Below are positions 28,999 through 39,804 of a DNA stretch of 64,000 bases, in pieces (the stretch's first letter is position 1; every line of letters begins with the position of its first letter). Below the pieces are notes generated by a model, which was not told the origin of the DNA, made no database searches, and saw nothing but the letters and a program-made list of their open reading frames with translations. This DNA comes from Luteimonas terricola (GTDB lineage Bacteria; Pseudomonadota; Gammaproteobacteria; Xanthomonadales; Xanthomonadaceae), in the NCBI RefSeq assembly GCF_004352845.1, contig NZ_SJRX01000001.1:248001-312000 (forward strand). Reading direction: 5' to 3'. The position numbers were made by a program, and so were the translations under genes.

Positions 28999-30180
28999 AT
29001 GGTCCAGGGTCCGCATCCCCACGCGGCAGCCGTGCCCATGGTGCGGCTGTCGAGCTTCTATTTCGCCTACTACGCGGCGCTGGGTGCGTTCACGCCGTAC
29101 TGGGCGCTGTACCTGCAGTCGCGCGGCATGGGCATCACTGCCATCAGCGTGATGATGAGCCTGTGGTACGCCACCCGCGTGGTGGCGCCCACGACCTGGG
29201 CGACGCTGGCGTCCGCCTCGCCACGGCCGATCCGGTGGCTGCGCATCGGCAGCGTGCTCACGGTGGCGAGCTTCGCCTGCTTCCTGCCGCAGCAGCCGGA
29301 ATGGACGCTGTTCGCGGTGATGGTGGCCTTCTGCTTCTTCTACAACGCAGTGATGCCGCAGTTCGAGGCGATCACGCTCGGCCACCTTGGGGCCGACGCC
29401 CATCGCTACGGAACGGTCCGGGTCTGGGGCTCGATCGGCTTCATCCTGGTAACGTCGGGCTTCGGATGGCTGATCGAGCACTACGACGCCGCCATCCTGC
29501 CCTGGGCGATGCTGCCCCTGTTCGCGCTGATGGCGGTGAGCGCCTTCGCCAACCGCGACGCCGGCCACGTCGGGCCGCGGGGGCCGGCGGGCGCCGGCTT
29601 CTGGAAGATCGTGCGCCAGCCGCCGGTGGCGGCGTTCCTGGTGGCGGCGTTCCTGGAACAGCTCTCGTTCGGCCCCTACTACACCTTCTTCTCGGTCTAC
29701 ATGCACGACCTGGGGTACTCGACGTCCATGCTGGGCCTGATGTGGACGGTGGGCGTGGTGTTCGAAGTCGCGGTGTTCTTCACCATCTCCACCGTTTTCC
29801 GGCGCTGGGACGCGAGCTGGCTGCTGCTGGTCTCGATGGCCAGCGCCGTGCTGCGCTGGTGGGCCACGGCGCTGTGGCCGGAGAACCTTGCAGTGATGTT
29901 GGTCGCGCAGGCCACGCACGCACTCAGCTTCGCGGCCTTCTTCGCGGCGGCCATGCAACTGCTGGCACGGCACTTCCCCGGCCGCCTCAACGGCCACGCC
30001 CAGGGCCTGTTCTACGGATTCTCTTCGGGCCTTGGCGGCGTACTCGGCGCCCTGATCGCCGGACAACTCTGGCCCTTCGGAAACGGCCACGTGGCCTTCC
30101 TCGCCGCGGGCGCCTTCGCATTGGCCGGCTGCGTGATCGCCTGGATCTGGGTTGTGCCGAGGCGGGGGCGGGCCGGGTAG
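28999..30180 (+). CDS. MFS permease, HcaT/nucleoside-proton-symporter-like
   Basis: A 393-residue major facilitator with about 12 hydrophobic segments. The N-terminal blocks RLSSFYFAYYAALGAFTPYWALYL and SLWYATRVVAPTTWATLAS, and the central YGTVRVWGSIGFI, match the 3-phenylpropionate/nucleoside permease (HcaT/LacY-related) branch. The ATG at 28999 lies 17 bp after the second metH gene; the ATG at 29038 is an alternative start that removes a hydrophilic leader. The C-terminal half contains HALSFAAFFAAAMQLL and a typical Arg-rich end. The substrate is unknown. Linkage to metH is positional only. Copy C of the repeat element begins at the stop codon. Confidence 0.85.
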   Translation: MVQGPHPHAAAVPMVRLSSFYFAYYAALGAFTPYWALYLQSRGMGITAISVMMSLWYATRVVAPTTWATLASASPRPIRWLRIGSVLTVASFACFLPQQPEWTLFAVMVAFCFFYNAVMPQFEAITLGHLGADAHRYGTVRVWGSIGFILVTSGFGWLIEHYDAAILPWAMLPLFALMAVSAFANRDAGHVGPRGPAGAGFWKIVRQPPVAAFLVAAFLEQLSFGPYYTFFSVYMHDLGYSTSMLGLMWTVGVVFEVAVFFTISTVFRRWDASWLLLVSMASAVLRWWATALWPENLAVMLVAQATHALSFAAFFAAAMQLLARHFPGRLNGHAQGLFYGFSSGLGGVLGALIAGQLWPFGNGHVAFLAAGAFALAGCVIAWIWVVPRRGRAG

Positions 30181-30183
30181 AGC

Positions 30184-30493
30184 AAGAGCGATTTTTGCCA
30201 CGGATTTGCGCGGAAGCGCGCGGATAGAGCGGAATAGCAGAAAAGGCAAAGGCTTTTGGCCACGGATTTGCGCGGATTACGCGGATCAAGCTGAAGCCAT
30301 TGGAAGTGGGTCTACGAAGCCTGTTGCGGCACGCAGAAGCAGTCCACTAAAAAATCCTCCAAGGCTTGCCTCGGCCAGATCCGCGTAATCCGCGTAAATC
30401 CGTGGCAAAGGTTCTTTCCCGATTTTTCTGCTATTCCGCTCTATCCGCGTATATCCGCGCGCATCCGCGCAAATCCGTGGCAAAAACGCTCTT
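30184..30493 (+). repeat. nested inverted-repeat element, full length (copy C)
   Basis: The outer arms are about 61 nt (30184-30244) and 71 nt (30423-30493), nearly perfect reverse complements apart from one indel. They begin AAGAGCG and end CGCTCTT. Inner arms (about 30261-30287 and 30375-30406) repeat GCCACGGATTTGCGCGGATTACGCGGAT in inverted orientation. The core 30288-30370 shows almost no similarity to copy B. It fills the space between the convergent MFS and DUF2058 genes, where a folded transcript could end transcription in both directions. Confidence 0.9.
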
Positions 30494-30498
30494 CGCCT

Positions 30499-31188
30499 TT
30501 ACCAGATCAGGTCGTCCGGCACCTGGTACTTCGGATCGGCATACGGGTCGTCGGCAGCCGGGGCGTTCGGGTCGACCCTGAGGGCGACGGCCTGCGGGAA
30601 CACTTTTTCGGCTTCGGCGAGGGCGTCGGCGGTGACCACGAGGTAGCGGCCGTTGAGCTGCACGACGCCGAGCTCGCCGGCGTTGAGGGCGCGCAGCTGC
30701 GCTTCGGTCACGTGGACGCGCTTGATCTTGCCGCCGTACTCGAAGTGGCGGACGTGTTCGGCCTCGGCCACGTTCAGGCCCTTGCCCTGCAGCAACGCGG
30801 CCAGCTTCGCCTGCGCTTCGCGGCGCTGGCGGGCGGCCTCCTGCTTCTCGCGCTCGGCCTGGATGCGCTCGTCCTTTTCGCGCTGGGCGCGGATGGCGAA
30901 GGCCTTGGCAAGGTCGATGTCGCCTTCGGTGCGCGGGCCGCGGCCACGACCGCTTCCAGCCGGAGCGGAGCCGCCCCTGTCGTTCTTCCTGCCTTGGGGG
31001 TCACACGGTCCCGCGCCCTTGCCCGGCCCGTGGTCGTTGCGCGCACTCTTGCCGGCGCCGCGGTCATTGCGCGCGCCCTTGCCGCCTGCCGGCGGTCCGT
31101 CCTTGCGGCGCGGCCCCCTGGGCCGCTCCGCAACAGGGGCCGGCTTGAAGCCCAGGCCCAGCAGCTGGTCTTTGAGTGAGTCGCTCAT
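30499..31188 (-). CDS. DUF2058 nucleoprotein-like protein (YaiL family)
   Basis: A 229-residue DUF2058 protein. The N-terminus MSDSLKDQLLGLGFK is the family signature. Residues about 20-85 are a Gly/Arg/Lys/Pro-rich disordered linker. A charged helix follows (AFAIRAQREKDERIQAEREKQEAARQRREAQAKL in part, likely coiled coil). The C-terminal folded domain has HFEYGGKIKRVHVTEAQLRALNAGELGVVQLNGRYLVV. The family is called nucleoprotein/polynucleotide-associated and its function is unclear; the basic linker suggests nucleic acid binding. The gene follows slyX on the same strand with 6 bp between them. Confidence 0.85.
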   Translation of the reverse strand: MSDSLKDQLLGLGFKPAPVAERPRGPRRKDGPPAGGKGARNDRGAGKSARNDHGPGKGAGPCDPQGRKNDRGGSAPAGSGRGRGPRTEGDIDLAKAFAIRAQREKDERIQAEREKQEAARQRREAQAKLAALLQGKGLNVAEAEHVRHFEYGGKIKRVHVTEAQLRALNAGELGVVQLNGRYLVVTADALAEAEKVFPQAVALRVDPNAPAADDPYADPKYQVPDDLIW

Positions 31189-31194
31189 CGTCGT

Positions 31195-31410
31195 TCAGTA
31201 GTGCGGCGGGGGCGGCTCATCGGCCGGGTTTCCGGTCGGGCCGGGGCGATCGGCACGCAGTTCCTCGAGTGCGCGGCGCAGCAGGACGTCGTTGCGCGAC
31301 AGTTCCATGCGGGCTTCGGCCAGGGCGTCGTTGAGCTCGGCCAGGGCCTGCTCCTGGAACGCCAGCCGCGTTTCCAGCTCCACCACGCGCGCTTCAAGCC
31401 CGGACGCCAT
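31195..31410 (-). CDS. slyX: SlyX-like protein
   Basis: A 71-residue SlyX homologue. The N-terminal two thirds form a heptad-patterned coiled coil (LEARVVELETRLAFQEQALAEL and onward) and the protein ends with the family-typical Pro-rich tail PPPPHY. The ATG at 31410 is chosen because it begins MASGLEARVVELE; the longer open frame upstream lies inside ugd in another phase. It starts 2 bp after the ugd stop and precedes DUF2058, so the three are likely co-transcribed. The function of SlyX is unknown; in E. coli it neighbours the FKBP gene slyD, and FKBP genes also lie close by here. Confidence 0.88.
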   Translation of the reverse strand: MASGLEARVVELETRLAFQEQALAELNDALAEARMELSRNDVLLRRALEELRADRPGPTGNPADEPPPPHY

Positions 31411-31412
31411 GC

Positions 31413-32756
31413 TCAGGGCACCCGCACCGAGCGTCCGCGGCCGATGCCGTAATAGGCCAGGCCGGCGTCCTCGGCGTCTTCGGGACGGTAGATGTTGCGA
31501 CCGTCGAAGACCACCGCGTCGGCCAGCTGCGCGCGGAGCTGCGCGAGGTCGGCGCTGCGGAACTGCTTCCACTCCGTGACCACCACCAGCGCGTCGGCCC
31601 CGTCGAGAGCTTCGTTCGCCGAGCCGCAGAAGACCAGATCCTCGCGCTCGCCGAAGACCCGCCGCGCCTCCTCGGTCGCCTCGGGGTCGTAGGCGCGCAC
31701 GCGGGCGCCGGACTCCCACAGCTGCGCCAGCAGGCGCCGGCTCGAGGCCTCGCGCATGTCGTCGGTGTCGGGCTTGAACGCCAGGCCCCAGACAGCGAAG
31801 GTCTTGCCGGCGATGCCGCCATCGCCGTAGTGGCGCTGGATCAGGGCGTGCAGGTGTCCCTTCTGGCGTTCGTTCACCGCTTCCACCGCGTGGAGCAGCA
31901 GCGGCTGGTGGCCATGCTGCTGCGCCGTGCGTGCCAGCGCCTGGACGTCCTTCGGCAAGCAGGAGCCGCCGTAGCCTGCACCGGGATAGATGAAGTGCCA
32001 GCCGATGCGCGGGTCCGAGCCGATGCCCTTGCGCACCATCTCCACGTCGGCGCCCATGCGTTCGGCGATGTTCGAGATCTCGTTCATGAAGCTGATCTTG
32101 GTCGCGAGCATGGCGTTGGCTGCGTACTTGGTCAGCTCCGCCGAACGCACGTCCATGATCACGAAGCGGTCGTGGTTGCGGTTGAACGGCGCGTACAGGC
32201 GCTTGAGCTTGTCCGCCGCGGCGGCGCTGTCGACGCCGAGCACGATGCGGTCGGGACGCATGCAGTCTTCCACCGCCGCGCCCTCCTTCAGGAACTCGGG
32301 GTTGGACACCACGTCGAAGGCGATGTCGACGCCACGCCCGGCCAGGACCGAGGAAATGGCCTCGCTCACGCGGCCGGCCGTGCCGACCGGCACCGTCGAC
32401 TTGTCGACCACGATCGCCGGACGCTCCATGTGCTCGCCGATGGTGCGCGCCACCTCCAGCACGTACTGGAGGTCGGCACTGCCGTCCTCGTCGGGCGGCG
32501 TGCCCACGGCGATGAACACCACTTCACCGTGCGCGACGGCGTGCGCCCCGTCGGTGGTGAACTCCAGCCGGCCGGCGGCGTGGTTGGCCTTCACCATCGG
32601 CTCCAGGCCCGGCTCGTAGATCGGGATCACGCCCTGCCGGAGGCGCTCGATCTTGCCGGCATCGACGTCAACGCAGACCACGTCGTGCCCGACCTCGGCC
32701 AGGCAGGTGCCGGTGACCAGGCCGACGTATCCAGTTCCGAAGATGCTGACGCGCAT
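31413..32756 (-). CDS. ugd: UDP-glucose 6-dehydrogenase
   Basis: A 447-residue NAD-dependent enzyme that oxidises UDP-glucose to UDP-glucuronate for exopolysaccharide or LPS sugars. The N-terminal [18 protein letters not shown] is the Rossmann motif. [15 protein letters not shown] residues appear as [13 protein letters not shown]. The catalytic Cys is in [14 protein letters not shown] near residue 262. The C-terminal domain contains [15 protein letters not shown]. It starts 4 bp upstream of the FKBP stop, suggesting co-transcription from the FKBP promoter. No polysaccharide cluster adjoins it. Confidence 0.96.
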   Translation of the reverse strand: MRVSIFGTGYVGLVTGTCLAEVGHDVVCVDVDAGKIERLRQGVIPIYEPGLEPMVKANHAAGRLEFTTDGAHAVAHGEVVFIAVGTPPDEDGSADLQYVLEVARTIGEHMERPAIVVDKSTVPVGTAGRVSEAISSVLAGRGVDIAFDVVSNPEFLKEGAAVEDCMRPDRIVLGVDSAAAADKLKRLYAPFNRNHDRFVIMDVRSAELTKYAANAMLATKISFMNEISNIAERMGADVEMVRKGIGSDPRIGWHFIYPGAGYGGSCLPKDVQALARTAQQHGHQPLLLHAVEAVNERQKGHLHALIQRHYGDGGIAGKTFAVWGLAFKPDTDDMREASSRRLLAQLWESGARVRAYDPEATEEARRVFGEREDLVFCGSANEALDGADALVVVTEWKQFRSADLAQLRAQLADAVVFDGRNIYRPEDAEDAGLAYYGIGRGRSVRVP

Positions 32757-32760
32757 GCCC

Positions 32761-33522
32761 TTACTCCGCCGCCGGGTCCACGATGTCGAGCAGCTCGACC
32801 TCGAACACCAGGGCGCTGCCCGGCGCGATCGGGCCGCCCGGCGTACCCATGTCGCCGTAACCCAGTGCGCTCGGCAGCCACAGCATGTACTTGCTGCCCA
32901 CCGGCATCAGCTGCAGGCCTTCCTGCCAGCCGGGGACAACGCTCGACAGCGTGAACACCGCCGGCTCGCCGCGCTCGTAGGAGCTGTCGAACACCGTGCC
33001 GTCGGCCAGGGAGCCCCGGTAGTGGACGCTCACGCGGCTGTCGGGCCCGGGCTTCGCGCCCGCGCCTTCCTGGAGCACCTTGTACTGCAGGCCGGAGGCG
33101 GTGACCTGCACGCCCTCCTGCTTCGCATTCTCCGCGAGGAAGGCCTCGCCGGCCTCACGATTGCCGGCGGACATCTTGGCCTGCATGCGCTGGCCGAAAG
33201 CCTCGAAGGCCTCCCGCGCCTGCGCCTCGTCCATCAGCGGCGCGCCGCCGTCCAGGGTGGTGCGCATGCCCTTGACCAGGGCGTCGACGTCGATCTCGTC
33301 CTTGATTTCCTCGAGCGTGCCGCCGATCTGCAGGCCGATGGCGTAGCCGGCCTGCTGTTCGACGGTGGGCAGCCCCGCGATGTCCAGCGCGCCGGCGCTA
33401 GCGTCGGCGGCATCTGCGGCGGGCTTGGCGGCGTCGGGATCGATCTTCTTGCAGGCGCCCAGGGCGACGAGGAGCGAGGCGGCCAGCAGGCTGGTCGCAA
33501 GGGTGCGGACGGCGGTATTCAT
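32761..33522 (-). CDS. FKBP-type peptidyl-prolyl isomerase, lipoprotein
   Basis: A 253-residue Mip/FkpA-like isomerase. The signal peptide ends in a lipobox (LLVALGAC, Cys24), so it is probably anchored in the membrane facing the periplasm. An N-terminal helical dimerisation domain covers about 50-130 ([17 protein letters not shown]...[14 protein letters not shown]). The FKBP fold covers about 140-253 ([41 protein letters not shown]). It is preceded by a second exported FKBP gene 36 bp upstream on the same strand; the two are probably a tandem duplication that diverged. Confidence 0.93.
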   Translation of the reverse strand: MNTAVRTLATSLLAASLLVALGACKKIDPDAAKPAADAADASAGALDIAGLPTVEQQAGYAIGLQIGGTLEEIKDEIDVDALVKGMRTTLDGGAPLMDEAQAREAFEAFGQRMQAKMSAGNREAGEAFLAENAKQEGVQVTASGLQYKVLQEGAGAKPGPDSRVSVHYRGSLADGTVFDSSYERGEPAVFTLSSVVPGWQEGLQLMPVGSKYMLWLPSALGYGDMGTPGGPIAPGSALVFEVELLDIVDPAAE

Positions 33523-33558
33523 CGGTGTACCTCGAAAAAGGGGGGCGGACAGCGGCGA

Positions 33559-34500
33559 TCAGCGCAGCTGCAGGAGTTCGACGTCGAAGACCAGGGTGGA
33601 GTTCGGCGGGATGCCGCCAGGCGAGCCATTGCGTCCGTAGGCGAGCTCGGACGGGATCCAGAAGCGGTACTTCGCGCCCACCGGCATCAGCTGCAGGCCT
33701 TCGGTCCAGCCGGCGATCACCTGCCCCAGGCCGAAGGTCGCGGGGTCGTTGCGCTCGTAGGAACTGTCGAACACGGTGCCGTCGAGCAGCGTGCCCTCAT
33801 AGTGGACGCGGACCTGCGTGTCCGCGGTCGGCCGCGGCCCCGAGCCCTGGCGCAGCACCATGTACTGCAGGCCCGAACCCGTGGTCACGACGCCCTTGGC
33901 GGTGCGGTTCGTGGCCAGGAAGGCGGCCCCGGCCGTGGCGTTGGCCTGCGCGGCGGCCTCGCTCTCGGCACGCGCGCGCTCCTGGATGCGCTTGCTCAAG
34001 GCCTCGCGCACCGCGAGCAGCTCCGCCTCGCCCAGCAGCGGCGTGCTGCCATCGAGCACGGTGGCGACGCCGCGCCCGAACACGGCCAGGTCGAGTTCGT
34101 CCTTGACCGGGGCCAGCGAACGGCCCACGTCGGCACCCACCAGCAGGCCGACCTTGCCGGCGTCGACCGCAGGAGGCTGGCTGCCCGGCGCCATGCCCGG
34201 GATCTGCTGGCCGCCGCGGACGGCCACCCGCTGCATCAGCGCGGGGGCGATCGCCTCCGCCTCTTCTTCCGTGACCAGGGGCTCGCCGCCCTCCAGGGCG
34301 TGGCCCACGGCGCGCAGGAAGCTCTCGCGGTCGATGTCCGGGCCGACCGCCTGGATCGAGTTCCCGACGTCCATTCCGATCATGTAGCTGTTCTTTTCGC
34401 GCTCGGTGGACGGCACGGCGTTCTCCTGTGCAGATGCGGGAGCCAGCGACAGGGCCGCGGCGAATGACAGCGCGACCAGGCCGCGCAGCAAGGGTTTCAT
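33559..34500 (-). CDS. exported FKBP-type isomerase with duplicated N-terminal domain
   Basis: A 313-residue periplasmic isomerase. The signal peptide (LVALSFAAALSLAPASAQ) is probably cleaved after residue 25. Unusually, the FKBP N-terminal helical module seems to occur twice: SYMIGMDVGNSIQAVGPDIDRESF at about 38-61 and VGLLVGADVGRSLAPVKDELDLAVF at about 117-141, each followed by a GG/DG-x-P-L helix. The FKBP domain occupies the C-terminal ~110 residues ([47 protein letters not shown]). The ATG at 34500 is preceded by AGGAG, and a promoter lies at 34552-34580. Confidence 0.93.
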   Translation of the reverse strand: MKPLLRGLVALSFAAALSLAPASAQENAVPSTEREKNSYMIGMDVGNSIQAVGPDIDRESFLRAVGHALEGGEPLVTEEEAEAIAPALMQRVAVRGGQQIPGMAPGSQPPAVDAGKVGLLVGADVGRSLAPVKDELDLAVFGRGVATVLDGSTPLLGEAELLAVREALSKRIQERARAESEAAAQANATAGAAFLATNRTAKGVVTTGSGLQYMVLRQGSGPRPTADTQVRVHYEGTLLDGTVFDSSYERNDPATFGLGQVIAGWTEGLQLMPVGAKYRFWIPSELAYGRNGSPGGIPPNSTLVFDVELLQLR

Positions 34501-34551
34501 CGGGGGATGCTCCTGGAATCCGGCCGCGTTCCGCGCGGCGTCGAAGGGCCT

Positions 34552-34580
34552 ATTGTCGCGGCACCGGCCGCCTCCGGCAA
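34552..34580 (-). promoter_or_regulatory. promoter of the FKBP/ugd operon
   Basis: Read on the minus strand: TTGCCG (34580-34575), a 17-bp spacer and GACAAT (34557-34552), about 50 bp before the ATG at 34500. It is divergent from the GntR operon promoter, with about 40 bp between the two -35 boxes. Confidence 0.5.
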
Positions 34581-34619
34581 TCGTGGCGCACCCCTGCCAT
34601 CAGTTGGGGACGGACCGGC

Positions 34620-34661
34620 TTGACGGGGTGTGTGGTGGTGTTATAGTTGCATACAACACCA
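34620..34661 (+). promoter_or_regulatory. promoter and operator of the YtrA-type regulator/ABC operon
   Basis: TTGACG (34620-34625), a 16-bp spacer and TATAGT (34642-34647) form a strong promoter. The inverted repeat TGGTGTT (34636-34642) / AACACCA (34655-34661), separated by 12 bp, overlaps the -10 box and the expected start of transcription. This suits repression by the GntR/YtrA protein encoded two genes downstream. The expected leader before the ATG at 34686 is about 30 nt. Confidence 0.65.
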
Positions 34662-34685
34662 GTCACCCCCGGCAGGACCCACGCC

Positions 34686-34940
34686 ATGGACCGCAAGCTC
34701 AACCACAGCCTGATCGCGCTCTCCGCCACCGGCCTGTTGCTGGCCGCCGCGCTGCTGGCCGGAACCCCGCTCAGCCAGGGCGGACCGTCCGGAGCAAACG
34801 TCATGGACGCCGCCGACGCCACCGTCCACGACGACACCGAGGCCGCCCGCCGCGACGGCCGCAGCGCCAGGAGCGGGCGCCGGGGACTGGCCCTGCCCTA
34901 CTTCTCGTTCGCGCACGGCATGCGCCGTATCGGAGGCTGA
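34686..34940 (+). CDS. small exported or membrane-anchored protein of the GntR/ABC operon
   Basis: An 84-residue protein and the first gene of the operon. A hydrophobic N-terminal segment (LIALSATGLLLAAALLAGTPL, about residues 9-29) could be a signal peptide or anchor. The middle is polar and charged, and the C-terminus is the distinctive LALPYFSFAHGMRRIGG. The ATG at 34686 fits the promoter and avoids the longer frame that starts inside the operator. It precedes the GntR gene by 3 bp. I do not recognise a characterised family. Its position suggests a role in envelope stress or in the transport system downstream. Confidence 0.7.
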   Translation: MDRKLNHSLIALSATGLLLAAALLAGTPLSQGGPSGANVMDAADATVHDDTEAARRDGRSARSGRRGLALPYFSFAHGMRRIGG

Positions 34941-34943
34941 GCC

Positions 34944-35302
34944 ATGTCCGGCATCCAGTGGAGCGACAGCGCTCCCATCTACCGCCAGCTGAAGGAGCGC
35001 GTCATCGCGATGATGCTCGATGGCCAGCTCAAGCCCGGCGATGCCCTGCCCTCGGTGCGCCAGGTCGCCGCGGAGTACCAGCTCAACCCGATCACGGTGT
35101 CGCGCGCCTACCAGGAGCTGGCCGACGAGGCGCTCGTCGAAAAACGCAGGGGACTCGGCATGTTCGTGACCGAAGAAGCATCGAAGAAGCTGCTCGGCAA
35201 CGAGCGCGACCGCTTCCTGACCGAGGAATGGCCGCTGGTGCTTGAACGCATCCGGCTGCTGGGCCTCACGCCCGAGGAATTGCTGCGCGAAGGAGACGCC
35301 GC

Positions 35303-35306
<4 letters not shown>
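34944..35306 (+). CDS. GntR-family regulator, YtrA subfamily
   Basis: A 120-residue repressor consisting of a GntR winged helix (IYRQLKERVIAMMLDGQLKPGDALPSVRQVAAEYQLNPITVSRAYQEL in part, residues about 12-60) and a short helical C-terminal tail typical of YtrA proteins, which have no large effector domain. YtrA-type regulators usually repress an adjacent ABC transporter operon and respond to cell-wall-active compounds. The stop overlaps the ABC ATPase start by 4 bp. The inverted repeat over the operon promoter is the likely binding site. Confidence 0.92.
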
Positions 35307-36171
<865 letters not shown>

Positions 36172-36172
<1 letters not shown>

Positions 36173-37218
36173 TGAACGCGACAGCCGACACCCTGCCGGT
36201 CGCCAAGGCCCCGGCGCACAGGACCCACCGCTTCGCACTGCTGCTCAGGCGCGAATACTGGGAGCACAGGGGAGGCTTCTTCTGGGCGCCCCTGATCGCC
36301 GGCGCGATTTCGCTGCTGCTGACCGTGGTGTTCTTCGTCATCGCCATGGTCGGGATGCGCAACGCCGACGGCGACGCGAAGTTCTACCTCGACGACGGCA
36401 GCACTATGTCCATCAACGGCCTCGACCTGGGGGTACTGGCCGCGCAGCTGGACGCGGAGGACAAGGCCCAGCTCGCCACCGGCATCGACATGACCATGCT
36501 GCTGTCCTCGGCCTGGCCGTTCATCGTCATGGTGTTCGTGATGTTCTTCTACTGCCTGGGCGCGCTGTACGACGAGCGCAAGGACCGCAGCGTGCTGTTC
36601 TGGAAATCGCTGCCCGTGTCCGACGGCGAAACCGTGCTGTCGAAGATCGTCGCCGCCACGGTCGCCATCCCCCTGCTCGCGACGCTCATCGCCATCGCCA
36701 CGATGCTGGTGTTCCTGGTGCTGCTCAGCGCAGTGGTCATGTACCACGGCGGCAACCCCCTGGAGCTCATCTGGGGCCCCGGCCATGCGCTGACCATCGC
36801 GCTCTCCCTGCTGGCGGCCATCCCGGTGTACGCGATCTGGGCGCTGCCGACCGTTGGCTGGCTGATGCTGTGCTCGGCCTGGGCGCGCAGCGTGCCCTTC
36901 CTGTGGGCGGTGCTGGTCCCGCTCCTTTCCGGGGTGTTCGTGACCATGTTCAGCGTGATGCGGCTGTTCAACCTCGACGCCGACTGGTTCTGGAGCAACA
37001 TCGTGGCGCGGATGCTGCTGGGCGTGGTCCCGCTGACGCCCTACGACCTGGCCCGCATGGACGGCGCCCAGCTCGAGAGCGCGGGCCTCGTCCACCTGAT
37101 CGAGCCCGCCGCGGTCTACGGCAACCTGCTGCAGCCCGCCACCTGGATCGGTGCCGCGGCCGGCGTGGCCATGCTGCTGGTCGCCATCCGCCTGCGCCGC
37201 TGGCGCGACGAGGGCTGA
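36172..37218 (+). CDS. ABC transporter permease
   Basis: A 348-residue integral membrane protein with about six hydrophobic segments: FFWAPLIAGAISLLLTVVFF, WPFIVMVFVMFFYCLGALY, then a pair around PLLATLIAIATMLVFLVLL, ALTIALSLLAAIPVYAIW, SVPFLWAVLVPLLSGVFV and AAAGVAMLLVAIRL near the C-terminus. The motif YDERKDRSVLFWKSLPVSD after the second segment is typical of ABC-2-type permeases that pair with YtrA-regulated ATPases. The large loop between segments 1 and 2 would lie outside. It ends 57 bp before the DUF4097 gene; the gap contains a tandem 9-bp repeat and a GAGGAG ribosome binding site. Confidence 0.9.
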
Positions 37219-37275
37219 GGCCCGGTCCGCACCGATACACGACAGACACGACAGACCCGAACACGAGGAGCCACC

Positions 37276-38127
37276 ATGCGAACGACCCATACCGTCTTTT
37301 TCCTCGCACTCTGCGCGCTCGGCCTGGCCACGGTGCCGGCATCGGCACAGGCCGACGACGACCGCGCCTGCAAGCACAGCGCGCCGCAGTCGCTGACGCT
37401 GGACATCGGCGACGCACGCGTCATCCAATTCCACGTCGGACCCAGCAAACTGCGCCTGGACGGAAGGCCCGGCACGACCGGCAGCCTGCAGGGCCGCGCC
37501 TGCGGTTCGAGCCAAAACGAACTCGCGCGGCTGCGCCTCGAGCAGTCGCGCGAAGGCGACCGCCTGGTCGTGCGCCTGGCCCGCGAGGAGCGCATCGGCT
37601 GGAGCTTCGGCAATCGCTACGCCTACTTCGATCTTTCCGGCACTGTTCCCGATGGCATGCCCATCGAGGTGCGGGTGGGTTCCGGCGATGCCTGGGCGAC
37701 CGGGCTGTCCGGACTCGACCTGACCGTCGGCTCCGGTGACGCCGACGCGCGCCGGATCGCCGGCAAGGTCGAAGCCCGCGTCGGCTCCGGCGACATCGTG
37801 TTGGCCGACATCGGCAGCCTGGACGTGGGTTCGATCGGCTCCGGCGACCTCGAGGCGCGCGGCGTCCGCGGTGACGCCCGCGTGGGCAGCGTCGGTTCGG
37901 GCGACCTCGGCCTGCGTGACGTCGGCGGCAGCGTCGACATCGGTTCGATCGGCTCGGGCGACGCCGACCTCGAGCGCATCGCCGGCAGCGTCGAAGTCGG
38001 CTCGGTGGGTTCGGGCGACATCGATGCGAGCGGCGTCGGCGGCGACCTGCGGGTCCGTGCGCTGGGCAGCGGCTCCGTCGACCACGACGGCGTCGCCGGC
38101 AAGGTGGACCTCCCGCGCAAGCGCTGA
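37276..38127 (+). CDS. exported DUF4097-type repeat protein, predicted beta-helix
   Basis: A 283-residue protein with a Sec signal peptide (VFFLALCALGLATVPASAQA, cleavage near residue 26). From about residue 130 the sequence is built of ~19-21-residue repeats, each with G-S-G-D (seven times, plus one GSGS) preceded by VGS/IGS and followed by a small hydrophobic turn. This is the pattern of a right-handed beta-helix as in DUF4097/GIN-type adhesin-like domains. It is the last gene of the YtrA/ABC operon. Related proteins accompany envelope-stress regulators; a role as periplasmic scaffold or sensor is inference. Confidence 0.85.
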   Translation: MRTTHTVFFLALCALGLATVPASAQADDDRACKHSAPQSLTLDIGDARVIQFHVGPSKLRLDGRPGTTGSLQGRACGSSQNELARLRLEQSREGDRLVVRLAREERIGWSFGNRYAYFDLSGTVPDGMPIEVRVGSGDAWATGLSGLDLTVGSGDADARRIAGKVEARVGSGDIVLADIGSLDVGSIGSGDLEARGVRGDARVGSVGSGDLGLRDVGGSVDIGSIGSGDADLERIAGSVEVGSVGSGDIDASGVGGDLRVRALGSGSVDHDGVAGKVDLPRKR

Positions 38128-38143
38128 ACCGGCGCGCTCTGCC

Positions 38144-39532
<1,389 letters not shown>

Positions 39533-39634
39533 GTCGTCCTCCAGTCTGTTCCCATCAGAGGATACGCCCGCCCCTGCCGGGACATCGGCTGCGCCGCTGG
39601 CAGCCGCAAAACTGCCCTCGTGAAGATCCGCGCC

Positions 39635-39680
39635 GCAGGAGGCGGATGGCGGGGGGAGTGCTCCGCCATCCACCTCCTGC
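39635..39680. repeat. long-stem hairpin upstream of fumC
   Basis: GCAGGAGG (39635-39642) and GGATGGCGG (39644-39652) pair with CCGCCATCC (39663-39671) and CCTCCTGC (39673-39680). There is one C/A mismatch and a 10-nt loop. It is far too stable to be chance and could be half of a mobile palindromic element. Confidence 0.75.
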
Positions 39681-39804
39681 ACCACTTTCGTCGGCTTCGT
39701 GGCGGCGGGCCCACGTCATCCTCGCGATGGCCGGAAATTTGCACTTGTCCGACTGTTTGGCGAAGGGAACCAGCCGAAGTCGCGATCCCCAGTCTTGCGA
39801 AGCG

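Noticed and set aside
37237..37254. Tandem 9-bp repeat ACACGACAG before the DUF4097 gene
   Set aside because: Only two copies with no symmetry or clear relation to a promoter; likely slippage.
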